DNA of 55,848 nucleotides. It comes from Saprolegnia diclina VS20 (Eukaryota; Oomycota; Saprolegniomycetes; Saprolegniales; Saprolegniaceae). The notes under the pieces were generated by a model. That model was not told where the DNA came from, searched no databases, and saw only the letters and a list, made by a program, of their open reading frames with translations. The DNA lies in NCBI RefSeq assembly GCF_000281045.1, contig NW_008246076.1:607547-663394 (forward strand), in the 5' to 3' direction. Positions 34,266 to 45,047 of the stretch are shown piece by piece (the stretch's first letter is position 1; every line of letters starts with the position of its first letter). Position numbers and translations under genes: made by a program.

Positions 34266-35217
34266 ACAATCCATTCATGTCATACAATTGTGCCAACTTC
34301 AGCGTCGCGCCGCCTGGAAACACCACAGTTGCCTACGCCGCAAGCTGATGCTGCGGAGTTACCGACGCAGAGTCGGCAACGGCGCGCAATGAGCAAATGG
34401 GTTACGTGTTGCTATGTGAGAGCGTGCTAGCGGACGGCGCTAGGACGATGCGGACATTCCGCCTCCATGTAGCATGAAGCGCCTCTGGCGGCGACGGCAT
34501 GGGTGGCTGGCGCTGCGCCGACCGCGCGGCCTGGTGCGCCGCGACGCAATAGAATGCCAAAGCACGCCCTTGATATTTGATCGGCATGCCCAGTATTCGA
34601 TTTCAAAGGATATAAAGTCTCAATAGAGCAATGCCAGTAACTCCTAAGGTCCCAATTAAACGGCGATACGCCCCCTCTGAAGGGTCGAGAGCTGTGATTC
34701 GTCGAAATGGTGTTTCTGCGACAGCCGGAACAGCATTCGATTGGCTGGATCTCCTCCTTCAAGAACCATGCAAATAGAGTAATTGCACACTATTTGTCTA
34801 CCACGTAGTAAAGAAGGTGCCATTCCCGTTGGGCACAAGCATGGTTATCCGTACGCTGGGCTTCCCTCGGTCACATCAGTGCATTCTGTGAATCGTGATG
34901 AGGCATGTCGATCGCTTTGCATCATGCGGAAGATGCGCCTTATTATTACTCACGAGTCGACCAGCACAACCCACATCAACGCACACTATTTGCGTGCATT
35001 TTCGCCACCTTCAATTAATTGCATACAAATCCCAAGATAATTGAATGCACTCCACCATCACTTGTCCGGGTTGGGATTGGTCCATTGCAAAGTGTCGTGC
35101 GAGTGGTCAAAACGTGTGGCTTTTCAAAGATCTCTGGCCGACGATTGGCCAAAATCACGACTAACGGTGAATTCCGCGAGGGGCCAAATCACTACAACCG
35201 ATTCCTGACGCAGCAGC
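34266..35217. other. Gene-free stretch upstream of MinE
   Basis: About 950 bases without a credible ORF. The last 150 bases, just before the MinE start, contain ATTGG (CCAAT) boxes at about 35074 and 35146. Confidence 0.45.
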
Positions 35218-35581
35218 ATGCGCCAGTTCCTCCAGACGATCCTCAAGTCCGGGGCCGCGGTCGCGCCGAGCAGCGCAGCGTCGACCAAGACGATCGCCAA
35301 GGAGCGCCTGCAGATCATCCTCGCCCACCAGCGCGGGTCGCAAGCGCTCGCGGGCGTCGACCTTGGCGCGCTCCAAGAAGAGCTCTTGGCGTGCGTCCAG
35401 CGCCACATTGCCGTCGCCCAAGGCGAGAAGGTCAACATTGCCGGTACGCATCTCCATACATATCCTGCATACGATATATGCTCATGCGCCTACGACTCTA
35501 GTCAAGCAAGAGGGCTCGATGGACATTTTTGAAATGCAGGTTCCCGTGAGCGCCTTGCCGGTGCGGGCGACGACGCCGTGA
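35218..35581 (+). CDS. minE: MinE, nuclear-encoded, predicted mitochondrial
   Basis: Two exons, 35218-35443 and 35502-35581, joined over a 58-nt intron (gtacgc...ctctag) to give 101 residues. The anchor motif TIAKERLQIILAHQRGSQAL is the hallmark MinE helix that contacts MinD. It is followed by LGALQEELLACVQRHIAVA and a C-terminal beta segment, KVNIAVKQEGSMDIFEMQVP, as in the bacterial dimerisation domain. Length and order equal bacterial MinE, plus an N-terminal extension (MRQFLQTILKSGAAVAPSSA) rich in Arg, Lys, Ser and Ala and lacking acids, as expected for a mitochondrial presequence. With MinD and MinC, the bacterial protein confines FtsZ to midcell. In some protists a mitochondrial Min system has been retained. 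No other Min or FtsZ gene is in the window. Confidence 0.9.
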
Positions 35582-35636
35582 AGCCGTGGAAGCTAATGTA
35601 CTCTTTATCGTTGTCATCACGTGCGCTATATGGCCG

Positions 35637-37930
35637 TCAGTACGGGTAGTAGTCGTCGTACGGTAGCGCCTAGGACAGACGTGAGCGCTGATGTCGATCG
35701 GCCGCTGGTTGTACGACCTGCAGGTTGCTAATGCTGTCCGGAATCCACGTGACGCGCACGATGGGCATGTTGTACTGCGTCCAGAGCTCCTTGCACGTCG
35801 ATGGCGAGAGCGACTTGGACACGATCCCGACCGTCGTCGCGCTTGCTTGTGGTTTCTCGTGCAGACCTTTGGCAAAGACAAAGCCCTCGAACGTGCCACC
35901 AAACGCAACGACGAGCGGTTCGAGCTGCATGGCCGACTGCGGCTCGAACGACGTTGTCGGACACAGCTGCACGAAATGCATGTTGGCAAAGATGTGCGTC
36001 GTACTTGGCTACGTACACTGCATCACCCACAACCTTGTCGATGGCGTACCTGTGGCGCGAGCCGAGACCGGCGTGGCTGTCCCGTAGCACTCGAGAAGAC
36101 ATCGCCGTCCATCTCAAACGGCGTCTCGTCGACCCAGTAGCCGGCGGCAGCACTGGCCTCCACCCATCTAGACGCCCCATCCCGTTCAGACAAGAGAAAG
36201 TCTGCTCGTCGGTCTACCCAAAGTCGACGATCCAGCAGTGGTGGGCGAGACCAAGCATGTACTTGACGCTGCGTGTACACCGTCGAGGTTGTGCCGCCTT
36301 GGTGATGACGTGCGTGACGTCGGTCATGAGGCGCCTAGCCATATTTATGCATAAGACGTCTGCAGCTAAACCGAGTGGTATGGTCTTGAGCCGTACCCAG
36401 TTTTGGGGTCCAGGTAGCGGGCAAAGTCCCGTCCAAATCGAGCGTTTCCCAGATCTTCGAGGCTCTCCAGCAGCATGCGCTTCTCTTCTTTTGACAAGTC
36501 GGCGGCCACGAATCGCTTGGCGGCGTGGGCGCTATGCGCTGGTGTACATGGCCGTGGCGCGGGTGCTGGAATGGCCTCGGGCAGCTCACTGCAGAGCTGC
36601 GACTGCGACATGGCATGGACCGGCACCTCGGTTTCTTCCATGCACGGGTCATACGTCGTCTGTCGCTCGGTCTCGTCGACAGCTTCTTCGTCATCGTCCT
36701 CAGCATCTGCATCGTCTTGCGGGCGAGGGACGGGGCTTGGTGGTTCGGGAGACATTGGCTGCGTCGAGGGAACCATGACCGCATGCAGCGTCACCGGTGT
36801 GGTTGAGAACGCACGCTTGGTCGGTGGTGACTTGGGTACCAAGATGATCGACTTTGTGTTGGGTGGCAGGGCGTCTGCTGGTGGTGGAGTCGATGCCGAT
36901 GGCTCCGCTACGTTGGCAGCGATCGACGGTGGTGCATCTGCCATGGGCAATGTCGGCGGTGCTGCAGGCGGTACGGGTATCGACGACACGATAGGACTCT
37001 GGGGCATCGCAATGCCGCGACGCAACTGGCTCGGTGGAGCAAGTTCGGACTCGGGGGGAAAGGAATTCGAGGGGGTACTCGCCGCGGAAAAGTCCAGAGC
37101 CCCCGCGACCGACACTTGCGAGCCGTCGTCGACGTTCTGACCTAGTAGCCGAAGGTGATCCATGTACGTCCGGATTTCGGGCGTCGTCATGAGCGGGGCA
37201 AGTGCATTTGGTGGTGTCGCCGGTGTCGATGCCACCGTCCGCGCCGGGCTTGGCCTTTCCTGGGCCGCATCGACCGGTCGAATCAGGTTTCTTGGTTCCT
37301 CGACAGCAGCTGGCGGCGGTGTTGCGATGATCAACGCGCTTTGTCGCTCGGCGACGATCAAGGGGTTGGCGGTGGGAACCGTGGGAAGCATCGGGTACAG
37401 CTCGGGCGACTCGGTCTCGAGACTCTCGGACTGGGGCGAGGACGAGCTTGGCGACGCAGGCGCAGGAGGCAACGTGATGGCGTGAGGCAACGTGGTGGCG
37501 GGAGGCAACGACGCTGCCGCCTGGATCTGTGGCGACGGCTCGTCCTCGATCGAGAGCCTGCGCTTGGCGCTACTCGGGCGACTCGCGTCGATGGCGGCTT
37601 CGACAAACTTCCACTCGGCGACAAGGCCGTCGAGAAACTGGTTGCGCCGGACGTCCGTCGGTCGGATCGGGATCGAGCAGCGCGCGCACTTGGACACGGC
37701 CTTGCGCAGCTCGTTCTCGACGCAGACCCTACAAGCACGGTCGACCATGGAGCGCATGCGACGACGCGGACCTGCAAAAGTTGTGGTTGCATGTCAAGCA
37801 CTGCGGGTCTTCCAGCACGCGCTTGCTACACGCAAGCATGAGCCATAGCCTCGTCCGGGCGATCGCACCAGATGAAGCACTGGAGCTCGTCGCGGATGAT
37901 CTCGAGCTGCTCCAGCATCGGTGCGTCCAT
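35637..37930 (-). CDS. BRCA1-like protein: N-terminal RING and C-terminal BRCT region
   Basis: The start is ATG 37930 (MDAPMLEQLEIIRDELQCFI) and the stop TGA 35637-35639. The RING is assembled over introns 37868-37826 and 37771-37729. Its eight ligands are C18, C21, C33, H35, C38, C41, C53 and C56 (ICKRVLEDPQCLTCNHNFCR), a perfect C3HC4. After RPTDVRRNQFLDGLVAEWKF comes a Pro/Ser/Thr-rich disordered stretch of about 350 residues with an acidic run (DDADAEDDDEEAVDE). The BRCT part reads TDVTHVITKAAQ, YMLGLAHHCWIVDFGW and ASAAAGYWVDETPFEMDGD. A second unit follows, QLEPLVVAFGGTFEGFVFAK to VRVTWIPDSISNLQ. The end is ALPYDDYYPY after a last intron. This is the BRCA1/BARD1 plan without BARD1 ankyrin repeats. 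A ubiquitin-ligase role in DNA-damage repair is inferred. Confidence 0.78.
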
Positions 37931-39933
37931 TTTGTCGAAATGGTCCTAAATGGAGCTGTCTGGAATTCGGGTTGACTAAATGGACGCCACTTAAGTTCTG
38001 AATAAGGCCGGAAGGACTCAAGGAGGCGAGCCCACGGAGTCCAGCAGTTCATAATGCATCCCTTAATACTTTTTCAGGTGAACATACCCTTGCATGCGCG
38101 ATGACAACAAGTTGAGACGTCGAGCGCTCGCTCGCATGGATATTAAGTGGCGTTGGATCAGCGATGGCCATGAGGTTGAAACGGGGGGATCCTAATTAGG
38201 ACGCCGAATCCAGGCCCCAATCGCATTTTGGCGCGAACGGACGTTTGGATCGCCACCAGACTGACCAGACTTTGCCTTGTCGGCAGAGTGCTTCATGCTG
38301 CCTGGCAGCAGCCAGCTCTCATCGCCGATGACGATGAGAGAAGGCAGCTCAAATACGGCCAAGTCGTCACTAATTCCTCTTGCGTGGCGTGTGCGTGCAA
38401 GTGCAGCTCGTCGGCCAACACTCCAGGTGTACATGTAGATTGATTGACATGGCCACCAAAGGAGAAGCAGAATGGCAGAATGTGGGGATTAGTGCGGTGG
38501 TACTGTCTCGTACAACAGATCGTGACTTGGACCAACGACATTATGTCCTTGGTAACCCCTTTTATTTCTCGTATATGCTTCGACGGGGGCAGAGGTTGAG
38601 GAAATTAATTAAGAGTTGAACGAAATCTTGTTTGATTACCGATGTGTCAAAAAGCTTTTTTCTTTGCTAGTACATGGCTATGACAAGATGATATTGGTCA
38701 GTGTAACTATGACATAAGAAAGCATCATATTAGCCGATTCTCCAAGACGGAGTCTCGACAGTCAAGGATAAATTCATTGTCCTCATCCCAATACACATTC
38801 TTGTGCTACAGCTAATTCTCCAATCGTTGTTCAGAATTATGAAAAAGTTACTCTAAGTTTGTCGCCATGATAGCAAATCAATCTGACAGGGATAATTTGG
38901 TTCATCACCACAACGATAGTCAGCTACGCTACTTGTTCAATCGGAAATAAATGGAATGGACGATGTAAGATCAGTAACGAACCGTGTGACGGGTTCTGAG
39001 AACAAATTTCTTCATCGACAGCTTGTCTAAAAGCGAGCTGGGTGTATAATGTCATCATGTTACACATCCATTCCATAAAATGCACAAAATCGTTTGAAGA
39101 TCATACCCAACTCTGTTAAAGAAGGGCGAAATGCGTCTCATCACCTCTTTCGAATATGTCTGGGGCGGCGCACATGTGTTGTGATAATCACTTCTTCAAA
39201 CGACACAATATACAAAATCCATGAAAAACTACTAATATGGAGATCATACCCAACTCTGTAAAAGAAGGGCGAAATGCGTCTCATCACCTCTTTCGAATAT
39301 GTCTGGGGCGGCGCACATGTGGTGTGATAATCAATTCTCCAAAATTCAACTATCAATATACAACAATCAATCGAAAAAGATGTTTCATCCCTAATTCTGC
39401 CCTCTTGAAGTGAAAGGTAAGAGCGCAAACTCAACGGGAAGGTTCGCTGGTATAAACATTCACTTTAGCAGCCAGCAGTAGGATGCACGACGAGAGAGCG
39501 TCGGCAACTGTCGCAAGAGTGGCTGCAGATCCTATCTACGGCGCAAATTCAAAACTGACCACTTCCTTGAAGCGCGCGTTGCGTTGCGCCACTCGAAATT
39601 GACTGGCTGTCGAGCGATTGGCTATTTCAGGATCCGTATAATTTCGCCATTATCCGGTAAAACCAAACTTCGAAGGAGAGAACGTCGTAGGCGCCGTGGA
39701 TCGTCTTCGACAGCGAAAGGGCGCGCTCGGTCGACCCGATCCCAAGCATGGCCATGCGTCGCTGCTTTGACTAGCGGTAGACGCGCCCAAGCTTGGTCCA
39801 GTAGCATCGAGCTGCTCGTAGTCGCAGGCAGGGATACCGTGCTGCACTGGAGCTCCACTCGACATAATACCATGTCGCCATCAGCAACGGTATTCGATTA
39901 ACAGTAAATAAGACAAAGAAGAGGTGCGCGCCG
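37931..39933. other. Gene-poor, AT-rich island
   Basis: About 2 kb between the BRCA1-like start and the phosphatase stop. 38192-38545 (minus) has two adjacent frames that look protein-like (ELPSLIVIGDESWLLPG and PHILPFCFSFGGHVNQ) but no start-to-stop gene; it may be a remnant. From about 38600 to 39470 the base composition is visibly AT-richer than the rest of the window and holds a 92-bp direct repeat. The end of the stretch (39480-39933) has only short ORFs. Confidence 0.5.
39099..39333. repeat. 92-bp direct repeat, two copies 143 bp apart
   Basis: Copy 1 is 39099-39190 and copy 2 is 39242-39333. They differ at only two positions (gttaaag/gtaaaag and gtgttgtg/gtggtgtg). The 51-bp spacer is AT-rich and not shared. 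They could be a recent tandem duplication or part of a repeated element. The sequence includes tctggggcggcgcacatgtg, much more GC-rich than its surroundings. Confidence 0.9.
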
Positions 39934-41379
39934 CTACGGAGCGACAATGACGCGCTTCGTCATGTGCTTCATGGTCGGCGAGCCCGGCGACCGGAGAGGC
40001 AGCACAGCGCGGTCGTGCGGCGTCGCGTGGTCCTTGTTGGTCAACCAGAGAATCTCGAGCGACGTGCGCGTGGCAATGAGCTTGGAGGCGCCGTACACTT
40101 GGTTGTTGACGGCGAGCGACCACGGCGGCAGCGGTCCCGGGAGGCGCGGGCCGGCGTGCCCCTCATAGTTGCCACCGGCGCCCGTGGTCACATAGACAGT
40201 GCCTTTGGCCTCGTCAATCTTGTTTTGGTAAATGGGCGCCGTGCGCTCGTAGCCGTGCACGTGCCCGGCAAGGACCACGTCGACGCCAAATTGCGCGTAG
40301 AGCGGCTCCAGCTTGGCCTGGAGGCCGCAGTGCGGCTCAAACATGGGGTGGCCCTTCACGTACACGCCGCGCCAGCACGCGTCCGGGTCGGCAATCTCAA
40401 AGCGCGCGTGCGAGCACTGGCACTGGTGGTCCTGCCACGTGTTGTAGTACGGGTTGTGCTTGATGACAACGACCCACGGCGTCTTATTCCGGTCGACGCG
40501 TCCCAAGTCGTTGGCGAGCCACGTGAGCTGGCGAGTGCGGGCGCTGAGCCACGCTGCCGTCCCGACCGAGTTAGTCGCGCTCCCGACAGACCCGACATAG
40601 TCGTCGAGAAACACCAAATGCACGAGCCCCACATCAAACGAGTAGTACGTGCGCTTGGCGGCAATGCTCTCGGGTGTCAACGGTGTCACGACGCGCTGTA
40701 GGTACCCGAGATAGTTTTCACCGAGCATGTCCCACGCCAGCGGCCGCGGCGCCGCGTGCCCCGACCCGACGACAGTCTCGTGGTTCCCCGGAATGCCCAG
40801 CGTCGGCACCGATCGAAACACGCCTTCTTGGAGCTGAAACCACCTGTCCCAAATCTCGTGCTCGCCGTTGGCGTAGGCGTAGTCCCCAGCGACAAGCAGC
40901 GCGTGCGGGTGGAGCCCGTTGATCGGCGCCGCGAGCATCTCGAGCGTGGCCGAGCTCTCGGTCGTGTCGCCCGGGTCGCCCACGACTGAAAGCACCGTAG
41001 GCGTGTCGTCGCCGACTGCGGGTGGCGTGAAGAACGAGCTGTTCTTGTCGCCGTTGTGGATCGTATACGTGTACTCCGTGTTGGGCAACAGCTTGCAGAG
41101 GTACGCCGTGTGCAAATGCGGCGACGCATAGTGGTACCGGCCATGCGCAACGGAGTACGAGCTGCTTGGGCGTGTGCTTACAACCCACGTCTCGGTCGAG
41201 CCGGCGGGCGCGTAGTGGACGTGATACGGGTCTGGCGTCGCGCTCGCAAACGAGATGGCGACGCCGTTCGCGCAGCTTTGCACGTCGTTGGTCAAGGCCA
41301 AGTGGACCTGCGACGCCGGGCGCAGCGCCAGCGCCGCCGACGCGAGAAGAAGAAGGCGCGGCAACATGGTCAATCGCAT
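39934..41379 (-). CDS. Secreted purple acid phosphatase
   Basis: Single-exon gene of 481 codons, ATG 41379. An N-terminal signal peptide (MRLTMLPRLLLLASAALALR) points to secretion. A fibronectin-like domain (ISFASATPDPYHVHYA) precedes the metallophosphatase domain. All metal-binding blocks of the family are present: VVGDPGDT, GDYAYANGEHE, GIPGNHETVVG, VVVIKHNPYYNT and VVLAGHVHGYERTAPIY. A plant-type zinc/iron or manganese purple acid phosphatase is therefore likely and should be active. Such enzymes release phosphate from organic esters outside the cell. The protein ends at KHMTKRVIVAP without a membrane anchor. Confidence 0.93.
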   Translation of the reverse strand: MRLTMLPRLLLLASAALALRPASQVHLALTNDVQSCANGVAISFASATPDPYHVHYAPAGSTETWVVSTRPSSSYSVAHGRYHYASPHLHTAYLCKLLPNTEYTYTIHNGDKNSSFFTPPAVGDDTPTVLSVVGDPGDTTESSATLEMLAAPINGLHPHALLVAGDYAYANGEHEIWDRWFQLQEGVFRSVPTLGIPGNHETVVGSGHAAPRPLAWDMLGENYLGYLQRVVTPLTPESIAAKRTYYSFDVGLVHLVFLDDYVGSVGSATNSVGTAAWLSARTRQLTWLANDLGRVDRNKTPWVVVIKHNPYYNTWQDHQCQCSHARFEIADPDACWRGVYVKGHPMFEPHCGLQAKLEPLYAQFGVDVVLAGHVHGYERTAPIYQNKIDEAKGTVYVTTGAGGNYEGHAGPRLPGPLPPWSLAVNNQVYGASKLIATRTSLEILWLTNKDHATPHDRAVLPLRSPGSPTMKHMTKRVIVAP

Positions 41380-42063
41380 AGTGCTCGCGTCGGTGCTGCG
41401 AGACGGCGGCGATGGGCGGCGACAACGACATCGCGTCGCCCAATGGCATCGCGCGAAGAGAGTGTGGATTCGCTTCTAAAAAATATTATGCATGGTCACA
41501 TACAATGATCAAGATGTTGTTGCATTATAATGTAGCCAATCAACGCGCCGATGAATCTAGGAATCGAAATCTAGAATCTCGGCGGCGGGCGAGGACCGTT
41601 ATGGACCCACGCAGCAGAACGTGGATGCATCGTGGAGGAGAACACCGAGGAAGCCGTCACGAGGTCAGAAATACTGATGGCTCTGGCTCGTGGACTTGCT
41701 GCATCGAGCCCGCGACCAACGAGCTGATGGCTATCGTCTATCCTTTTGAGGCCACCGGCAACGGCGACGATGACATTCTTAACGCGGTTCAACGCTCTCT
41801 CAATAGCGCGGACGGTTGACCGAGTTTGACCCTCGCTTGATACTCACCGGTGCAGGAGCTTGAAGGAGTTTTGAATCTAGTTGCGTAGCTGGTCACTGCA
41901 CGGCCATCGTCAACGTTCCTGACCTAGCTTGGGTGCCACGAGACGTTGGGTGCAGCAGTATGGGTATCGCAGCTGCACGTTAACAAAGAAAGAAACACGG
42001 ATTCGACGGACTTTCATGTGAAATGACATCAAAGCTCCCACCGATATAGTGTGCGATTGATAG
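41380..42063. other. Intergenic stretch between phosphatase and CCDC148-like genes
   Basis: An ORF at 41412-41819 (plus) includes a protein-like end (CIEPATNELMAIVYPFEATG) but has no recognisable domain and overlaps the phosphatase promoter. I treat it as unproven. The remaining 240 bases hold nothing recognised. Confidence 0.35.
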
Positions 42064-44822
42064 CTACCAAAGCTGAGTCTTGGGCTGCACATTATGGCGG
42101 TACGAGCCAGCATTGCGCACGGAGATGGTGGCCATGGCTTGCCGTGCGTACTCTGTTTTGGCCAGCCCTGCGTCCTAGGTAAAATAGTATGCAGCAAAAG
42201 CCAACCGAGAGGCCACGTTGCTGTACCTGCAGCGCCAGACCGAGCTTAAACCGCGCGTCCTTGAAGAGTTTGTCCGTGTCATAGCCGTGGGACGGGAATA
42301 GGCCCGACTCCTATGCTCCAAGTCGAGCCTTTTTCAATCAACACGGAGGAATACATGGACGCCTAGCGGCTCCTGGGCTGCGTCGACGTTGGCCTGAAAG
42401 GCGACTGTGGGCTGCCGCGTTCTTTCGGGATCGATCTACCGCACACGCATTCTAGTACAAAAGTCTTTTCGCCGTGATGGCACCTGGATTTCGGCCAGCT
42501 TGGCCGCGTACGGTGTTTCCAGCTTGAGCGCTTCCAAGGCCTGTCGTCGTGCCGCTTCTTCGTCTTGCTAAAATTCAAATGACTTCTCTGTGAGCCAGAA
42601 CCAACAGCGATGAGTGTACCTGGCGCTGTAGCTGTTGCTTTTGCAGCTCTGTCTTGTGCTAATGACGTACATACATCCTCTGCCCCTCGATTGTTGGTGC
42701 TCAGGTATTACCTCCCACTCGTCCATGCGGTGTTGGACACGCTCGGCATTGATCACGGCTTGCGCGGCCTTGGCTTCGTCTTCGCGCGCCCGTGCGACCG
42801 CCGCCGCCTCTTCGTCTGCGATGGCACCGAGCTCTTGCCAACCCCTGGGCACGATCGCCGTTGATGTGCCACATTGTGCACATCAATGCGAAAAGTAGCG
42901 TACTTGTGCTCCTGCACCAACTTCTTCTTGAGCTCGTGTTCCTTCTTGCGCTTGGCCTCCATAGCTTCCTGGAGTGCTTGGGCCTCGAGGCGAGCAATCT
43001 CGCTCTGGTGCGCAGCCATCTCGGCCTTGACGTTGCGTTTGAGCTGGAAGCGCGCCACCTTTTCATGCAAGACGGCTTGTGCTGCGGCGCGCCGTGCGAG
43101 CTCGGCTTGGCTCGACTGTCGCGCTCGATGCGTCTCGATCGCATCGGCGAGCTGCGTTTTAGCCTTCTCAAAGATGTGTGAATGTTGTCGCGTGTAGTCG
43201 GCCTGTCTACACGGCCGTTGGCAAACCCTCTTTAGCGAGACGATGAGGTACCGCTCTTGGGTCTGTTGCAGATGCCGCCGATGCGTTCGGTGCCATTGGT
43301 CATGGGCTGCCAGATCCTTTCTTGACCTTTGCGGTAGAAGAGGCTCGAGGCGCTTGAGAAATGCTTCGTTGCGAATGCCTTTGGGCTCGCAGTCTTTAAA
43401 CACCTAACCCGCACAGAAAATGTCGCATTTTTGCGGCGAGGATGATTTAGGTGTACTTTGAGATACCGCTCGTGGTCCTCGTCGGTCCAGCCAGGATGCT
43501 TTGGCGGCGTCGCAGTTACTTGCTCCACTGCGCAGCCATATGCCGCCATGCTGGCCCGGTACCCCTCTTCAAGGCCGGCAAGGTCCTATCCACACAGATC
43601 AAACCTTCATCCCAACGCGTGCCGCCACCGCTTCAAGCTGGGTCTGCAGCGTCTCAAACTCAAGCAGGAGGTTGTATTTGAGAATCGGGTCGACACCATC
43701 GCTGAGAGCCTCGTCTTCATCTCGCTGGGGTTGAGTCGCGGCCATGAGCTGTGTCCATACGTCTACATGCGCTAGGCTTAGTGTCCGAATGTATAGAGTG
43801 GCGTACCTTCGGTACTCGCACCAGGTGTCGTCACACCAGCGGTGCGATGCTGACGGCAAAGCGCTTGGCAAGCCACTTGAAGCTCCTTCTCACAGGCCTC
43901 GGCCTCGGCGCTGAGCTGCTCGGTAAGCATATGATGCCCGACAATCGAGTCGAGCATGAGATTTTGCAGTTGAATCTAGTGCAGCTGCTTGGGCGACAAA
44001 CCGTTTGGTACGAACGTACCTTGACTTGACTATACCAGGTGGGGCCTTTGGACGGTGCTTCGGCTTGAATCGATGCGAGAAGGCGACGCATGGTATTTCG
44101 CTAGGTACCCATGAGCTTCACGGAGACATCGCCACAACACGTACATTATCTCGGTCATTTTGGTGCACATTCAGCTGCCCCAAGCGCTGCGTTTGCATCT
44201 CGGTGACAGCCGCAGCGATTACCGCTTCATACGAGTGGTCGTGGTGGTCGTTGACTACATGTTTCGACTGATAACTACAACGAGGTCATGAAATGGTACC
44301 TGGGAGCTCGGAGTTGACGAGCCGCAAGACAGTCGCATCGACGTCTTTCGTTGCCGTCTACCAGGGTTTCAGGCGCTAAGAGCGTGCAGAAGCTGCATGC
44401 GACGGCTACCTGCTCTATCTTTTTAAGGTGCATGTGGTCGTGAAGCCATTGAAACTACGCAACATCATGAGCGCTTGCATGCTCTGTGCGTTCAACCTTG
44501 GCCGTCGACTCCTTCGACGCTTGCTTTTGCTTTTGAGAACGCGACTTCATGTTTTGAATCGTCTAGTATCGCCTTGTCGATAGCCAGTTGCGAGGCAAGA
44601 TGAGGCAAACCTCGAGAACGTTGTTGCCCGTGGTCGCCACCGAGTGCGCCAAATGGCTCTGCTCGTACAGCGAGAGACCCGCTGTGGCTCGAAAGAGCTT
44701 ACTCCGAACCGTCGACTCTTTGGTCTTCTTGCCTACGACGTCATGAGCGTCCGAGGGTGAGGACGGGGTAGTCTACCCTTCACGTCGCCGCCCAATGTCA
44801 TGGGTTCGAAACTGCCAAACAT
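42064..44822 (-). CDS. CCDC148/CCDC112-like coiled-coil protein
   Basis: The start is ATG 44822 (MFGSFEPMTLGGDVKGKKTK, with an intron inside) and the stop TAG 42064-42066, in twelve or more exons. The N-terminal half has SLYEQSHLAHSVATTGNNVL and LQNLMLDSIVGHHMLTEQLS. The middle carries the SANT-like module of the family: HPGWTDEDHERYLKVHLN, then FLKRLEPLLPQRSRKDLAAH and WHRTHRRHLQQTQERYLI. Long coiled coils follow (EMAAHQSEIARLEAQALQEA, ARAREDEAKAAQAVINAERV). The C-terminal tail is SGLFPSHGYDTDKLFKDARF then LGLALQDAGLAKTEYARQA. The WTDEDH block and the GLF...DAGL...YA tail are those of CCDC148 and CCDC112, proteins linked to centrioles and cilia. Oomycetes have flagellated zoospores, so a basal-body role is plausible. 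The start lies 225 bases from the divergent gene at 45048. Confidence 0.65.
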
Positions 44823-45047
44823 TGGTTAACTAGAGCCTTTGACAATATCTGTAGCTTTACTAGTAGCTCTAGAATCAGGACTGCGTGTTGCACAATGCAC
44901 CTCTAAGTGTGCACAGACCAGGCAGCTCGGCTTCAAGCATTTTGACGGCGGCTTGGCTTTTGGCGCCAGGCGGCTGCTATTATCCGGAGTTTATCCGGAT
45001 ATGATCGACCGTTTCGCCATTTTCAATTCCGCCGATCGCCGAGCAAG
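44823..45047. promoter_or_regulatory. Divergent promoter with paired TATCCGGA motifs
   Basis: A 225-bp region drives the CCDC148-like gene (minus) and the disordered gene (plus). tatccgga occurs at 44981-44988 and 44992-44999. The second copy is part of the perfect palindrome tatccggata (44992-45001), 47 bases before the ATG at 45048. Confidence 0.55.

Noticed and set aside
41412-41819. 135-aa plus ORF upstream of the phosphatase
   Set aside because: Overlaps the phosphatase promoter, low complexity at its start and no recognised domain; kept only as a note in the intergenic entry.
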